Notes: generated by a model not told the origin, from the letters alone. Shown: positions 1-12,704, counted from the first letter of the stretch. The stretch: 64,000 nt of DNA from Conus ventricosus (GCA_018398815.1 CM031595.1:45895427-45959426), one strand, 5' to 3'. Program-made: numbers and translations.

Positions 1-41
<41 letters not shown>

Positions 42-48
42 AGAGAGA
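1..48. repeat. (AG)n microsatellite at window edge
   Basis: The window opens inside an almost pure AG dinucleotide run with one GG interruption. Its left end is not visible. Confidence 0.95.
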
Positions 49-1545
49 AAATATGCAAAGTACAGGATCATATTATAGTCTGAAATAGCCAGCTGACTCC
101 ACTGTTATCTCGACTGTACAGACATCTGACTTCTTCTTAACTCCTTCAACCCTGCACTCCAGCTGGCCTCCTTCCCCTCCCCCCAAACCCACTCCCTTTC
201 TTCCTGCCTTTCACATCTGCCTGTCCAGATAGACAGGCTAAAGTCCATCGCTCAATGCTTTCGCATGATTTGTAGGATTAGGCCCGAAGTGTCCAGATGG
301 TCAGTTCATGGACTGAATTCAAGCCACAATGGTCCCAGACGCGCTCCTATTATCACACCAGGGGAAGTTTTGTGAAGGGAACATTGATTAACGGTATGCC
401 GCACGATACCATGACCACAGTGTTGAACAGAGGTATGGTATGTTGAAGGAAGCAGGGGTAAATGAACAGGAATGGCGTCAGAAAAAAAAGACACACTGGA
501 TGACAGATGACTGCATGCTGAAGAGACCGAATTAAAACGGGGTGGAAAAGACAGAGTGACGCTGACGTATTCAAGTTTGAAAAAAGGGCGACAAGCTCTA
601 AGCTGGGTAGCGGATTAAGAGAGTATGAAGTAGGATAAAACAAACAGGGACTATGATGCAGATGCGGAGGATGGCAGTTTATGTGGTTTTTTTATTTTTA
701 TTTTTTTAAATGAGTGAATTATAAAACATGGCGTACACGTACAATGTGAAATGTATATACACCTTTCGTGAAAAAGACACAGAGCCCACGCATTCCCTGC
801 GCAGATGGCCAGTACTGGAATTAAGCTGCCCGCTTCTTTAACGCTGACTTTCAATGTGTTAGGTGTGCGTTTGAGTTTTCTATTTTAATTTTCGGTCCTA
901 AGCACGAAATGACGATCGTTCTATACATTTTGTGAAAGATTCTGATTGCCCCGTTTGAACATTTGATTCCATTTTTTTTTTTTCATTTCACCGGATCAGC
1001 TTCACACTTCTGCCCACAACAGCCGCGCCCAGGTCTGCTGACTTTCGGATTACGCCAGACTTTAAGATGTCAACGTGGAACGGCCAGGCTACACCCTGTT
1101 AGTCAGGCGAAAACTCCGTCGAATGACTAGCAACACAGGTAGATTACGAGTGTTCAAACATGACTTTGCTGAAGGTCTGTCAGAAGGCCGATTGACAATA
1201 CACATAAACATGAATACGGAGGATAGGAATCGGTTAAGTAATAATAATAATTACTTAAACATTGTACTGGCTAAACAATGAATATCAGCGAAAAACAAAG
1301 AACAAAAACAAAACCAAAACAAAAAACAGAGGCCCCTAAAACTCCAGTTCTGTCGAAAATTGCATCCCGCTCTCGGAGACCATAATTACTTGTGAACGGT
1401 TCGTCTACAGTATCGTGTGAGTTTTTGCACAACTGTTTTCCCAACGGACAGACAAGATTGACAATAGTAGATACCCTGCTCAAGAGTACTTCGCCTGCGA
1501 GCAGGATGGCAACACCATTATTGAGAAAGAAAATTCGGTGTGCAG
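49..1545. other. Intergenic sequence, no gene recognised
   Basis: This is mixed-composition DNA with short T and A runs. All open frames are under 100 codons, lack recognisable motifs and overlap each other on both strands. I see no RNA gene and no transposon signature. Confidence 0.5.
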
Positions 1546-1549
1546 CAGT

Positions 1550-1709
1550 TCTGTCTGTCTGTCTGTCTGTCTCTCTCTGTGGCCCATTCATCTGTCTTTG
1601 TTCAAGAGACTCTCTCCTCTTTGTCTGTCTGTCTATCTGTCTGTCTATCTGTCTCTGTGTCAGTATTTGCTTATCTGTTACCCTTGAAAAAAAACAGATC
1701 ACCACCACC

Positions 1710-1743
<34 letters not shown>

Positions 1744-1869
1744 AATCCTCCTCATCTTCTTCTCCTTCTCTCTCCTCTCTCTCTCTCTCTCCTCTCTCTC
1801 TCCTCTCCTCTCTCCTCCCTCTCTTCTCTCTCTCCTCTCCTCTCTCTCTCTACTCTCTCTCTCTCTCTC

Positions 1870-1900
<31 letters not shown>

Positions 1901-1919
1901 TCTCCCTCGCCCTCTCTCT
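1550..1919. repeat. Compound microsatellite: (CTGT)n, (ACC/ATC)n, (CT)n
   Basis: A TGTC-type tetranucleotide run leads into CAC/CAT triplets at 1701-1740 and then a pyrimidine CT tract at 1766-1919. The open frames across it (Leu/Ser-rich on plus, Arg/Glu-rich on minus) are translations of the repeat, not genes. Confidence 0.95.
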
Positions 1920-2048
1920 GTTTGAGGGTGGTGGTGATGGAGGAACCCTTCGTCATCCATTGTAACCTAATCCTCTCCACATTATGTGCTTGTGATTTCC
2001 TTTTCTTTCTGTTACTGTCTTTGATTCTGCCATTCAAGGATAATTCAA

Positions 2049-2085
<37 letters not shown>
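2049..2085 (+). repeat. Poly-G tract, 37 bases
   Basis: An uninterrupted run of 37 G. It is one of ten G or C homopolymers of at least 20 bases in the window. Confidence 0.95.
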
Positions 2086-2087
<2 letters not shown>

Positions 2088-2275
2088 ACGTTTTTCCACT
2101 AGATACAAATAAGAACATGCTATTTTTAAATCAAACTTTCACGATTAAAAAAAAAAATCTGAATACGATAAACTAAGAGGAATGGTCGGCGCTCTCAACA
2201 TAGTCTGGTTTATCCGCCTTGAGGATAGCAATATTTAGATAATCATGAATGGCATGACGCATCAGATTTTGTAAA

Positions 2276-2325
2276 GGGGGTGGGGGTGGGGGGCACCAAA
2301 GGGGACACAGTGGGGAAGGGGGACG
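2276..2325 (+). other. G-quadruplex-capable G-rich segment
   Basis: Runs of five, five, six and four G are separated by one, one and seven bases. This satisfies the usual four-run intramolecular quadruplex pattern. Whether it folds in the cell is not known. Confidence 0.5.
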
Positions 2326-2404
2326 GAGACTAGGGATCCTTCCCCCGTAGGGATGCAGGAGGCAGTGTGCCAGTTATGCCGTTTTATGCAAGCCGAGGAG
2401 GATG

Positions 2405-2407
<3 letters not shown>

Positions 2408-2468
<61 letters not shown>

Positions 2469-2469
2469 C
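2408..2469. repeat. (GA)n microsatellite
   Basis: A pure GA repeat with a single GG break near the middle. Confidence 0.95.
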
Positions 2470-3485
2470 GGGGGTGGGGCTGGGTTTGGTAAGGTGTATG
2501 CAAAAAAAAAAGGAAGTTAATGACTTGGAAAAGGATGGGCAGGCGTTGGTAACACCGACGACCACAAAGTGAGACATGCTGCATCCATGGCTACAGCAGG
2601 TAAGCGCTGAAAAGAAACTTTCTCTGTTTCCCTTCTCTGTGTCTGTCTGTCACCGTCAGTCCCGTTTATTGATCTGACAACGCACTCCGGCACATACAGC
2701 ACCTTCGGACCCCTCAAGCAGCCAGACCAGTTGCAGCATCAAGCTCTAATATGCCTAACTGCCATGCATACAGCATCGCCGCCACCATGTGCACGACCTT
2801 TGGCAAGTCGTGACACTTGCGCGATATTGGTTGCTGTTTCATGTACTCCGCTATTGATCTGGGGCAAATGGTACCCTTCCCTTCCAACCATTACCGTGGT
2901 TCAGTCGTGCTGCTCTACATTTTTTTTTTAAAGCTAAACCCCCGATAAAGTCAGACTATTTATACCTATTTGCTGGCTCCGCATCTGTGACATCGGGGAA
3001 AAAGGGTTGTCGAGGAATGTGAGCAAGAATCCCGTTACTTGCCACGTCAAAGAAAGGTCCCCATCTCAGCGTCGATTGACATGATTGGGGCATAAACTGA
3101 CGGAGTGAATAGTTAACATCCGGCATTTATTTCGTCGGCCCACGAATCCTCAGGTTCTTAATCAAACCGTAACATCAGATATAACGGTTTCCCCCCCCTG
3201 TGTGCAATTAGACAAAAGGAAATGCTTACCTTGTTTTCATAAAAAGGGAAAGCAACAAAACAGGTACAACGTTTAAAAAGTAAATGTATGTAAGACAATA
3301 TGCATTTTCTAATAGTTTTTAAGTGTTCATCTCCGCAGCAATCATACAATTGAGTCGCCTTGAAAATTGCAAGTGGAAAACATTCACCTGCGTACAGACA
3401 GTTACACAATGACCCATTTTTTTTTCTTTCAAAGTCACGTCCAGTTTTCAGATACATTGAAGATCGACTCGACTAAAAATTGTGA
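2470..3485. other. Intergenic sequence, no gene recognised
   Basis: Ordinary mixed-composition DNA. No open frame over 100 codons, no domain motif and no repeat array is visible. Confidence 0.5.
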
Positions 3486-3605
3486 AACACATTATTATTA
3501 TCATTATTATTATAATGAAACTTATATAGCGCCTATTCTCGGCTGGAGACCAAGCTCTAAGCGCTTTACAATCCGCACTTGTGGCTCACATGCAACCGAA
3601 CAAAT
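3486..3605 (-). mobile_element. Dispersed SINE-like repeat fragment with ATT-rich tail
   Basis: An ATT/ATC-rich run at 3491-3521 is followed by a block with the phrases TTATATAGCGCC and CTCTAAGCGCTTTACAA. From memory, this combination recurs in dispersed short elements of marine invertebrates, usually beside an (ATT)n tail. The orientation is inferred by taking the triplet run as the 3' tail, and no promoter boxes are visible. Assignment to a named family needs a repeat library. Confidence 0.45.
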
Positions 3606-4340
3606 GATGATTTAGTTTAAAGTAATTCTAAGACATCCTTGAGAAATAATGAAAAGCCATATTTTTGTGTAATGCACATGTTAGCACAACACATACATTC
3701 GGAACAACCGAAAAAATCAGAATGACGAACTGTTTGACTCTTTTTTGTGACCCTGCACGCAGCTTTGCATTCTAGTTCGGTGGTCAACATTAATGGACGA
3801 AATTCATCAAGAAGAACTGACATGATATCAGTGCTAACCTGTATTTTGTTATTTTAGTTGATGATAGTCATCGGATCCGAACATTTTTGTGTCACGTCCG
3901 AGCATTGATAATGATACGATTAAAATCGGATAGTGGAAAACAACGAGACACTTGCACTAAAAAAACAAAACAAAAACAAAACCTTACCCTCGTATTAGAT
4001 TGGAGAAACATTTGTTGTGGAAAATGAAAAGTCGGATGATGAACACTCAGCGAGATAAGACAGACAAAGGTGTGAGGATACATCAGTTTGAATTAGAGAA
4101 AGAGGCAAGTGGGGAGAGGAAAATGTGCGGATGCTGGACATAGGACGGCATGGAAATTCGAAAAAGGAGAATGAGACGGGTGCATGACAAGAAAGCGACA
4201 TTGAGCGAAGCGCAAGAAATACGGCGAACCGTATAATCACGCAGAAAAAGCAAAGAGGGAGTGGGGCAGATGTTAGTGGGTTAAATACGGAACATACGGT
4301 TTAAAACCCAACATCCAGGTGTACTATCTGTGTCTATTCA
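3606..4340. other. Intergenic sequence, no gene recognised
   Basis: Mixed-composition DNA with only short overlapping open frames. No repeat or motif stands out. Confidence 0.45.
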
Positions 4341-7300
4341 TGATTGGGAAGAGGGGTTTTGGAACCAACTGCTCCCCTTGGCATAAACCCATGGCACCGG
4401 GACTCCCTAGTGTCAGGGGGGAAAACAATTGTTTTTGTAATTTATTTGGGGTATATTTATATATTCTCTTGGGTTTTGGTAAGACGCTTTAAGGGGTTTA
4501 ATCTCTGTCGGAAATTTTTTAAATTTGTTGTATTATTGTAGAAAATGTTTTCAACATATCTTTCAAAGGTTTTAAAAAAATATTTGAAAAAAAAATATTT
4601 TTCTGAAAACATGTCAATTTTAAATTTTTTTTTATAAAGAATGTCTATTAGGGGTTTACCGTTTGGTGATTTTTTCCGTGCCCGAATATCGAACGGGAAA
4701 AAACTTTTAAGCTGAAGTGTAGTTTGGGAAATTTTTGATGTAACAGTTCGCCTGAGAGTTTTGTAAGATCGGGGAAAAACACGGAAAATGTAAGTGATTG
4801 CATAGACCGTTTAACTACTGAAAAAAACCAGTTTTTGATTTAAAAAAAGGTGAAATAGTATAAAAAAAACAAAAAAAGTATGAAGTTTCAGAAACAAGTT
4901 GACAGCGGCCCTGGGGGGGAAGAAATCAATAGCGCTTGTTTTACGCGTATGCTAAACATGAACCCAAAATTTGCGAAGGTTTTAACCAATTTGGTGAGTC
5001 GCACCGATAAACTTGGCAGGCCAGGCGCATTTGAAAAATTACAACGTTAAATGAAAAGGAAAGACCGAGGGGGTTTAAAGGGAGAGGGGAAGGTTGCGGT
5101 TGTGGAAAGGAGCTGTGAAGAAGGGGGAACGGAGGGGGGGTGGGGTGGGGGGGGGGGGGGGTGGAAGGGGGGGGGGGAAACGGTACCCCCACAAGGTAAC
5201 GCCCAGCACACCATTTCCCTCCCCTGGGTTGAAGCTTTGGACACCCTCAGCAGATAGAGACTGACGGAGTGGCCGAAAATCTAAGTTGAAAACGTGACAG
5301 AGCTGACCCCCGAAACAAGACACCATCAGCCCCGCTGGACGATAAGAAACGTCGGCGGCGTCGGATGACCCAAATTTCCCCCTCCTTTTTGGGCCCCGAA
5401 CCAAAGATGCGAAAACGCCCTCTCTGGCCAAGCCATCTAAATGAAGGGCGAAAAGCGCGTGGCCCCCTCCACCCCCCGGGGTTTTTTTGGGTCAGGGGTC
5501 ACTTTTCCGTTCCACACCGCGTTCGTCTCACCATTGCTTCGTGGGTGATTGGCAGAGAGGAAAGTTAAAAGAATCATTACTGGAAATTTGAAAAATGAAA
5601 TAAAACCTGTAAGTTTATCGAATTAGGGACATACAAACGCTCGGTATGTTTAAAACTGCAACTGCATAATGCGATGTAATTTTGGGGGTCAATACACTTC
5701 AACAATCTTCTCTTCTCTGTCTCTGTCTGTCTGTCTGTCTGTCTTCTTCTTCTTCTTCTCTCTCCCCTCTCTCTCTCCTTCTCTCCCCTTTTCTCTCTCC
5801 CCTCTCTCTCTCATTGCGTTAAAAAGACAACCAATAAACACACGGGGGGCGAGAAAAAAAATGATAAGGAGATGATGGGCGGGTTTTTTGGGGGGCAGAT
5901 CAGAGGGTTTTTGGGGCTCAGCCCCATCAGAGCAGCACCTTCGTTTTATCCAGCTGTCGAATTCGTTTGCTATAAACCCTTTCACCTTTAAGGGGCGAAG
6001 GTAGGAAGGGGCAGGATCCCGGGGTGGTGTGTGTTTGTGTGTGGGTGTGTGTGTGTGTTGGGGTGTGGTTTGTGTGTGTGGGTGTGTGTTATGGTGTGTG
6101 TGTGTGTGTGTGTGGCGCGTGGTGTGTGTGTTTGTGTGGTGTTTGTGTGTTTATGTGGTGTGTGTGTGGTGTGTCTTGTGTGTGTTGTGGTGTTGTGTGT
6201 TGTGTGTGTGTGTGTTGGGGGTGTGTGTTGTGTGTGTTGTGGGGTTTTGTGTTTTGGGGGGTGTGTGTGTGTGTGTGTGGTGTGTGTAGTGGTGTGTGTT
6301 GTGTGTGTGGTGTGTGTGTGTGTTTGTGTTGTGGTGTGTGGTGTGTGGTGTGTGTTGTGTTGTGTGTGTGGTGGTGGGTGTTGGTGTGGTGTGTGTGTGT
6401 GTGTGGGGGTGTGTGGTTTGGGGGTGTGTGGTTTTTGTGTGTGGGTGTGTGGGTGTGGTGGTGGTGTTGGTGTGTGTGTGTGTGGTGTGTTGTGTGTGTG
6501 TGGGGTGTGTGTGGTTTGGGTGTGTTGGTGGGGTGGTTGTGGGGTGTGTGTGTGTTGTGTGTGTGTGTGTGTGTTGGGGTTGTGTGTTGGGGTGTGGTGG
6601 GGTGTGTTGTGTGTGTGTGTGTTGTGTGGTGTGTGGTGGGTGTGTGTGTTGGGGGGGTGTGGGTGGTGTGTGTGTGTGGGGTGTGTGGTGTGGTGGGGTG
6701 TGTTGTGTGTGGTGTGTGTGGGTTTTTGTGTGTGTGGTGTGTGGGGGTGTGGGTGTGTGGTGGGGTGTGTGTGGTTGTGTGTTTGTGTGGTGTGTGGTGT
6801 GGTGGGTGTGTTGTGTGTGTGTGTGTGTGTTTGTGTGTTTTTTGTGTGTTGTGTGTGGTGTGGTTGTGTTGTGTGTGTTGTGTGTGTGGTGTGGTGTTGT
6901 GGGGTGTGGTGTTTGGTGGTGTGGTGTGTGTGTGTGTGTGTGTGTGTGTGGGGTGTGTGGTGTGTGTGTGTGTGTGGGTGTGTGGGGTGTGTGGTGTTGT
7001 GGTGTTGTGGGTGGTTGGGGGTTGGTGTGTGTGGGGGGTGTTGGGTGGTGTGGTTTTGTGTGGGGTGTGTGTGTGGATGTGTGTGGTTTTTGGTGGTGTG
7101 GTGTGTGGTGTGTTTGGTGTGTGTGTGGGTGTGGGGGTGTGTGTTGTGTGATTGATGAAACACCGCACTCGCGGGGCCTTGTGAAAATTTTGAAAACAAA
7201 ATTTTTGCCTCAAACAGCGTGTTGGGGGGAGCGATAAAAAACCAGGGTGCTGTCTTCTATTCATGATGTGCCGTATTTCGGGGGGAACTTTGGGTTTAAA

Positions 7301-7620
7301 GAAATAGGACAAAAATGCGGTTTTCCTCTTTTGACTTTGTTGTTGTTGTTTAGACAAAGACTTTTTTCATATTTTTTTTAATCACCAACACTGTACTGGG
7401 CGTGGTGTCAACGGTGGCCATTATTTTTGGGGAAAAGCATGACGTGCATAAGTCACATAAAGGTTTTGGCAGATAACGTAATAAGAAAGAATCACACTAA
7501 TGGCAAAGAAAACAAACCTAAAAGAAAGGGTTTTAAATAAATAGGAGGGGAGGGGGGGGGGGATGAAGGGAGAGAAAAAAATGGAATAGCCTGCAGCACC
7601 CCACACGAACGTTGACATGC
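4341..7620. other. Compositionally abnormal patch, possibly low base accuracy
   Basis: This stretch differs from its surroundings. It is dense in short homopolymers of G, A and T (for example around 4560-4640, 4850-4880, 5130-5180 and 7370-7380). It contains a CT/CTGT microsatellite at 5709-5812 and then the 1.1 kb G/T block. No frame resembles a protein. The texture is what an unpolished single-molecule read would give, but a real low-complexity region cannot be excluded. Confidence 0.45.
6025..7149 (+). repeat. 1.1 kb almost pure G/T tract, degenerate (GT)n
   Basis: The plus strand is almost only G and T for about 1,125 bases. Irregular units of TG, TGG, TGGG and TTG are mixed, with only a handful of A or C. 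Four to six long open frames run through it, but they are Val/Cys/Gly or His/Thr/Pro translations of the repeat. The irregularity contrasts with the clean (GT)n runs elsewhere in the window. Confidence 0.9.
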
Positions 7621-7785
7621 ACTATAAATCTTCATTCTAGAATGATGTGCCGCTTTACACCTACACAGAGAAATAACAGGTGCACACGCATGCGACCCCT
7701 GAGTTTTTAATTAGTGAATTAACCATTGCTTTCAAAGAACTATTAGTTATTATTTTCGTGATCGCATAACTAAAGTGACCATTCA
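7150..7785. other. Intergenic sequence, no gene recognised
   Basis: A T-rich and A-rich stretch with a short poly-G run near 7552-7561. No coding or RNA signal is seen. Confidence 0.45.
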
Positions 7786-7789
7786 TTGG

Positions 7790-8745
7790 TGCCCATGACT
7801 TGCTGCTAACGACTTTCCAACAACATCTGAAGACAGTCAGCAAACAGAAGCACACACGGCTCAAGTTTGACCTCAAAGAGCTGAAGGACCCTGAGGTAGC
7901 AGAGGCCTTTCATGCCATGACAGGCGGGAAATTTTGCAACACTCTCCATCCTTGATATGGAAGGAGATAGAACGTCGACACACTTGTAAACATCTTCAAC
8001 TCTGCGGTGACCAAAACTGCCAGTGAGATCGCTGGCAAAGAAAACATCTGTCAAAAAAAGCATTGGATCATTGACCAACAATACCATAGGCATCAGCGCT
8101 AGCATCGCTAATCAAGGAGAAAAACTAGACAGTTCAGAGCTTCAGGTATCTCGGGGCAATTTTACAGATGAGGGATCAAAACCTGAAGTGTTCTCCGGAG
8201 TTGCGCAAACGACAGACGTGCCAGCTAGACTAAGACCCATCGGGAATGACAGAAGTATCACAATCAGTTCCAAGATTAGACTCATGCAGTCCCTGGTCAT
8301 TGCCATATTCTCAATGCCTGTGAGACGTGGACTGTGACAGCTGAAGTTGAGAGAAGGATTCAGGCAATAGAGATGAAAACCTTCTGCAAGGCCTTCGGCA
8401 TCTCATACAAAGACCACATTACCAACTTGGAGGTTCAGACTAGAGTAAGGCAAGCCATTAGACCATACGGGACCTGTTGTCCACAGTGAAAAGAAGGAAA
8501 ATGAGATGGTATGGTCATGTATTCATGACTTGCCAAAACCATTCTACAAGGAAACGTGCCAGGAAGCAGGAGGAGAGGAAGACGGAGAAAGAGATAAGAT
8601 GGGGAGGACAGCATCAGTGCATGGACTGGCCTCACATTCAGTGACTGCCTAAGAGCGTTCGAGAACCGGGAGGAGGGGAGAGAGCTGGTTGGGGAGTCTT
8701 CTGTGGTGTCCCAACGGTCTTCAAGACACCGGGATAGGTGAGAGA
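7790..8745 (+). mobile_element. Non-LTR retrotransposon remnant with RT core deleted
   Basis: Translated plus-strand pieces match an endonuclease/reverse-transcriptase LINE of the type common in molluscs and crustaceans. The first piece (about 7800-8080) is the linker between endonuclease and RT, including phrases such as LKFDLKELKDPEVAEAF and IFNSAVTKTASEIAGK. The second (about 8085-8740) is the region after the RT palm and the C-terminal tail, including SSKIRLMQSLVI, ERRIQAIEMKTF, GISYKDHITN, LAKTILQG and SVVSQRSSR. The RT palm between them, with its FADD motif, is missing, so the copy carries an internal deletion near 8080. Several frame changes and stops show it is dead. The clade (RTE-like) is inferred from memory of the C-terminal motifs. 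Confidence 0.8.
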
Positions 8746-8869
8746 GGTGACAGATTGTCGGTTCGTTACAAGAGACAGCCAGGTGGACAGAGGGAGGCAG
8801 GTAGAAGAGGAGGGAGTTGAGGGGGTGACGGTAGGGATCGAAAAATGACGTAAATGGTAACCCTGATTA

Positions 8870-9470
<601 letters not shown>

Positions 9471-10540
9471 CACTGACTGGAGAATGATCTGATAGGAGCA
9501 CCCCTGGGGGAGTATCAAAACAGTTCCGATACCGAAATTGACTATCGCGTAGTTTCACTTCTCGTCAACGAGCTTGCTTTGTCTGCAGCTTTCTCTGGAC
9601 AGGGGACTGGGCATGAATGGCTATCTACTTCATTGAAAACGGCAGTGCGGCCGTAATGGAAGATTTTGGCCAACATCTGGGCCTGCCATGGACGTTAACC
9701 ATATCATAACCCACTTACGTCGCCGGGTCTCTCGGGACTGGCCATCTGGCTGTGGGACTATCACGTAGACACGGTGTGTCACTGGCTAATAATAGCACGG
9801 ACACGCTCTCTTCGACAAAGCTCTCTCTCCATCGACGGACTGAACATGAACCACTGAACTTATTATTTGTCGCCTCTTACAACGATAAAACCTAATCAGA
9901 AGTGTTGAATTGTATCGTTTGTTTGTTTGTTTGTTTTAATTACCACGGGGCGCCTAAGTTGGCACAGCAAGCAGCCCCCCCTCTCACTCCGATACCGTGG
10001 AATTTAAGCAGTTAGCTCCCTTTAACAGTCTTGAACGCTTGGCGACGTTTCTTGCGGAAGGAAAAACGCCCGTGTAATGTTGAGGGCTGTGTAGCTCATG
10101 ATAGTATCCCGATTAAGCCGCACTTTACATTTATCATCGACGACACTAGTTCGTAACAGTGATATAAGAGCAAGCAAAATATGATTGTGTTTCCAGTATT
10201 CTTTCGATTTCTTACTGTGTGCGATGTTCGGGTGCGGTTAGCTTGCAGCATTACTCTTAGTACTGCAACTGTGTAGGCGAGAGCCGCTGACATATCAAAC
10301 TAATGTTAAACTAGTCAGTTTCGAAAGCTTTAATGATATGACCACAGTAAAGAACAGTAGCGCAACATGACCAGTAGTCTACGTCGCGATGCTTGCTTTT
10401 TATGTTATGGGGGTCTCAAATTTTTGTTTTGTTTTTCGAATTGGAGTCCACGTCAGAGTTATCACAATTAGCAAACATGGTTCGGCGCGTCACAGATGTG
10501 CTCTTGAGTGTTTTGCAGTTCTTTGAGAGGTTCACCTTTG
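9471..10540. other. Intergenic sequence, no gene recognised
   Basis: Balanced-composition DNA with a (GTTT)n stretch near 9917-9935. No open frame has recognisable similarity and there is no array. Confidence 0.5.
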
Positions 10541-10564
10541 TCTGTCTGTCTGGTTATCTGTCTT

Positions 10565-10597
<33 letters not shown>

Positions 10598-10615
10598 GTC
10601 TTTGTCAGACCGTCC

Positions 10616-10688
<73 letters not shown>

Positions 10689-10751
10689 TTTGGGGTACTG
10701 GCATAATGCAACACTGTGAATTCTTTAACCATATATATATATATAATATAT

Positions 10752-10809
<58 letters not shown>

Positions 10810-10840
10810 GCTGAACAATATGTGTATATATATCATAAAG

Positions 10841-10885
<45 letters not shown>

Positions 10886-10996
10886 AGTGTGTGTGTGTGT
10901 GTGTGTGTTGTGTTAGATAATTCAAACGTTAGCCTCCCACATTCTGCCAGGCACTCCGTATTTCTTTTCCTCCCCCCCCCCCCCCCCCCCCCCCCC
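10541..10996. repeat. Compound microsatellite (CT)n-(AT)n-(GT)n-(C)n
   Basis: CTGT/CT runs to 10684, AT at 10731-10807 and 10838-10860, GT at 10861-10911 and a 25-base poly-C at 10972-10996 lie within 460 bases. The AT block is self-complementary and could extrude as a cruciform. Confidence 0.95.
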
Positions 10997-11700
10997 ACCT
11001 CAGTAACTGTAATTCTTCGTTTTATTGTAAGCAGTCCCGCTTCCAGACGTGAGCAGCCGCCAATGTGTCCGTGTCTAACCTTCTGCTAAATGTCGCAGAC
11101 CCGTAACGAGACCGAGTACCGACTGTAAGCCAGACCTCTGGGCTGTCCCACAAGGTGGAAGCCGGACATAATTTAATAATTTAAGGCCAGAGTTCAGGAC
11201 AGAACCTGCTGCTGCCTCCCCCTCCCTCTCCCACCCCTCCCACCCCCACTGCTCCCCCTACCCCCTTCCTCCTTCACCGCCATAACTGGAAGGGAACCCA
11301 GCAGCAGATGGCATAGCGCCTATTAGTCATCCTTTGAAACTGGTGTTCGGGAACTTACGCAACGTATCTTCTCCCTCCCCCTCCTCCTCCTCCCCTCCCG
11401 CCACACCACCTGCCACCCAGATTTTCCCCAGCTCTCCTGTGACATGGAGGCTGCAGGGAATTGAGACCCCCCCCCCCCCCCCCCCCCCACCGCCTTCCTC
11501 CTCTCCTCTACCCGTTTTCCCCCGTTCTTTCTGTTCCTCCACTCAAACCATTTTCTCCCACTTCCCCTCCCCCCCCCCCCCCCCCCCCCGTTTCTGATCC
11601 CCTCTCTTCAGTTTTCTTTTCCTTCCAGCGCAACCCCTCCACTCTCACTACCCCCCCCCCCCCCCGTTTTAGATCCCATGTGATTGTTTTCTTTTCATAC
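10997..11700. other. Pyrimidine-rich intergenic DNA with three poly-C tracts
   Basis: Poly-C runs lie at 11467-11488 (22), 11569-11589 (21) and 11651-11665 (15) within C/T-rich DNA. The proline-rich frames here follow from the C runs. No gene is supported. Confidence 0.6.
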
Positions 11701-11933
11701 AGCGGATAGGAATCGCCGCCTGCATCTGCCGCTGCACTTGACGATGGAAGAGTAGCCACGGAATTGGATAGTACAAAAAAGCACGATCAAGGAATTCGCA
11801 GGTTGTACATTGGAGCGGAGCGAGAGAGAGAAGAGCAGAGAGAAGGAGAATAGACACGGGAGAGCAGAACACGACAGAATATTAGTACAACACGAAGCAC
11901 AGAGGAGAGAGAGAGGGGTATTGTACAAAGAAG

Positions 11934-11972
<39 letters not shown>

Positions 11973-12101
11973 TAAGTCGGGAGACAACACAGAAGATAGA
12001 AAAGACAGCGTGGGAGAGGGAGGGTTTAGTCAGAAGTGATGGAGAGGAGAGGGGGGGAGAGGGGGTGCTGGGGGGGGAGGGGGGGAGAGGTGGGGGGGGT
12101 G

Positions 12102-12132
<31 letters not shown>

Positions 12133-12150
12133 GAGCAGTCGGCCAGACGA
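11700..12150. repeat. Purine-rich (GA)n and poly-G block upstream of the bHLH gene
   Basis: GA-rich sequence with a pure (GA)n at 11937-11969 runs into G-rich DNA that ends in a 29-base poly-G at 12103-12131. The strand asymmetry is strong and the sequence could form quadruplex or triplex structures. The poly-G ends about 570 bases before the start codon of the bHLH gene. Confidence 0.7.
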
Positions 12151-12199
12151 GGGCAAAGCACGCGGCACATTAGACACGGGACAACACCACCACTCCATT

Positions 12200-12704
12200 C
12201 CTTCCTCACTCTCTCCTCATAACATGCCGCACATACAGCTCACCGCGGTCGTCAGTGCTCACAGCCACAGGACCCCGCACACGGAATTTCACTTTTCCCA
12301 GCTGGAGTCTGTCGGTGCGTGAGTGTGTTTGCTTGCGTGCGTGGCGTGCAGCCGGTGTGCGCGCGCGCGTGGTTGCTGCTGTATGGTGTGTGTGTGTGGG
12401 TGCGTGTGTGTGGGTGCGTGTGTGTCTGTGTGTGTGGTGCGAGTGTGGGGGGAGGGCAGGAGAGAAGGAGGGGAAGACGGAGAGGGGAGCCAATCTTGTC
12501 CCAGCGCTAACCTGTCACAGGCAGTGCGGGATGAACAACCACCTGTCACGCCGCCCCGTTTAGCCAGCTGGCGTTGAGCTAAGTAGTCGCTCGGGGAGCC
12601 AGCCCAGACAGCCTGCGCGACAGACGGGAGATCAGTGCAGTCGTCGGCCTGTATCGACACTGCCATACAGTACATAACAGTCAGCACCTTGCTGGAGTTG
12701 TGCC
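12200..12704 (+). promoter_or_regulatory. Candidate 5' flank / 5' UTR of the ATOH8/net gene with E-boxes
   Basis: This is GC-rich DNA immediately before the start codon. E-box hexamers are visible as CAGCTG at 12299-12304, CACCTG at 12540-12545 and CAGCTG at 12565-12570. No clear TATA box is seen. A (GC)n/(GT)n stretch lies at 12358-12440. The transcription start cannot be placed. The role is inferred from position, and the E-boxes could bind this protein's own class of factor. Confidence 0.35.

Noticed and set aside
6025..7149. Telomeric repeat array
   Set aside because: No TTAGGG units; the tract is internal and degenerates from (GT)n.
5988..7357. Several open frames of 300-420 codons on both strands
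   Set aside because: They are translations of the G/T tract (Val/Cys/Gly on plus, His/Thr/Pro on minus) with no domain or codon structure.
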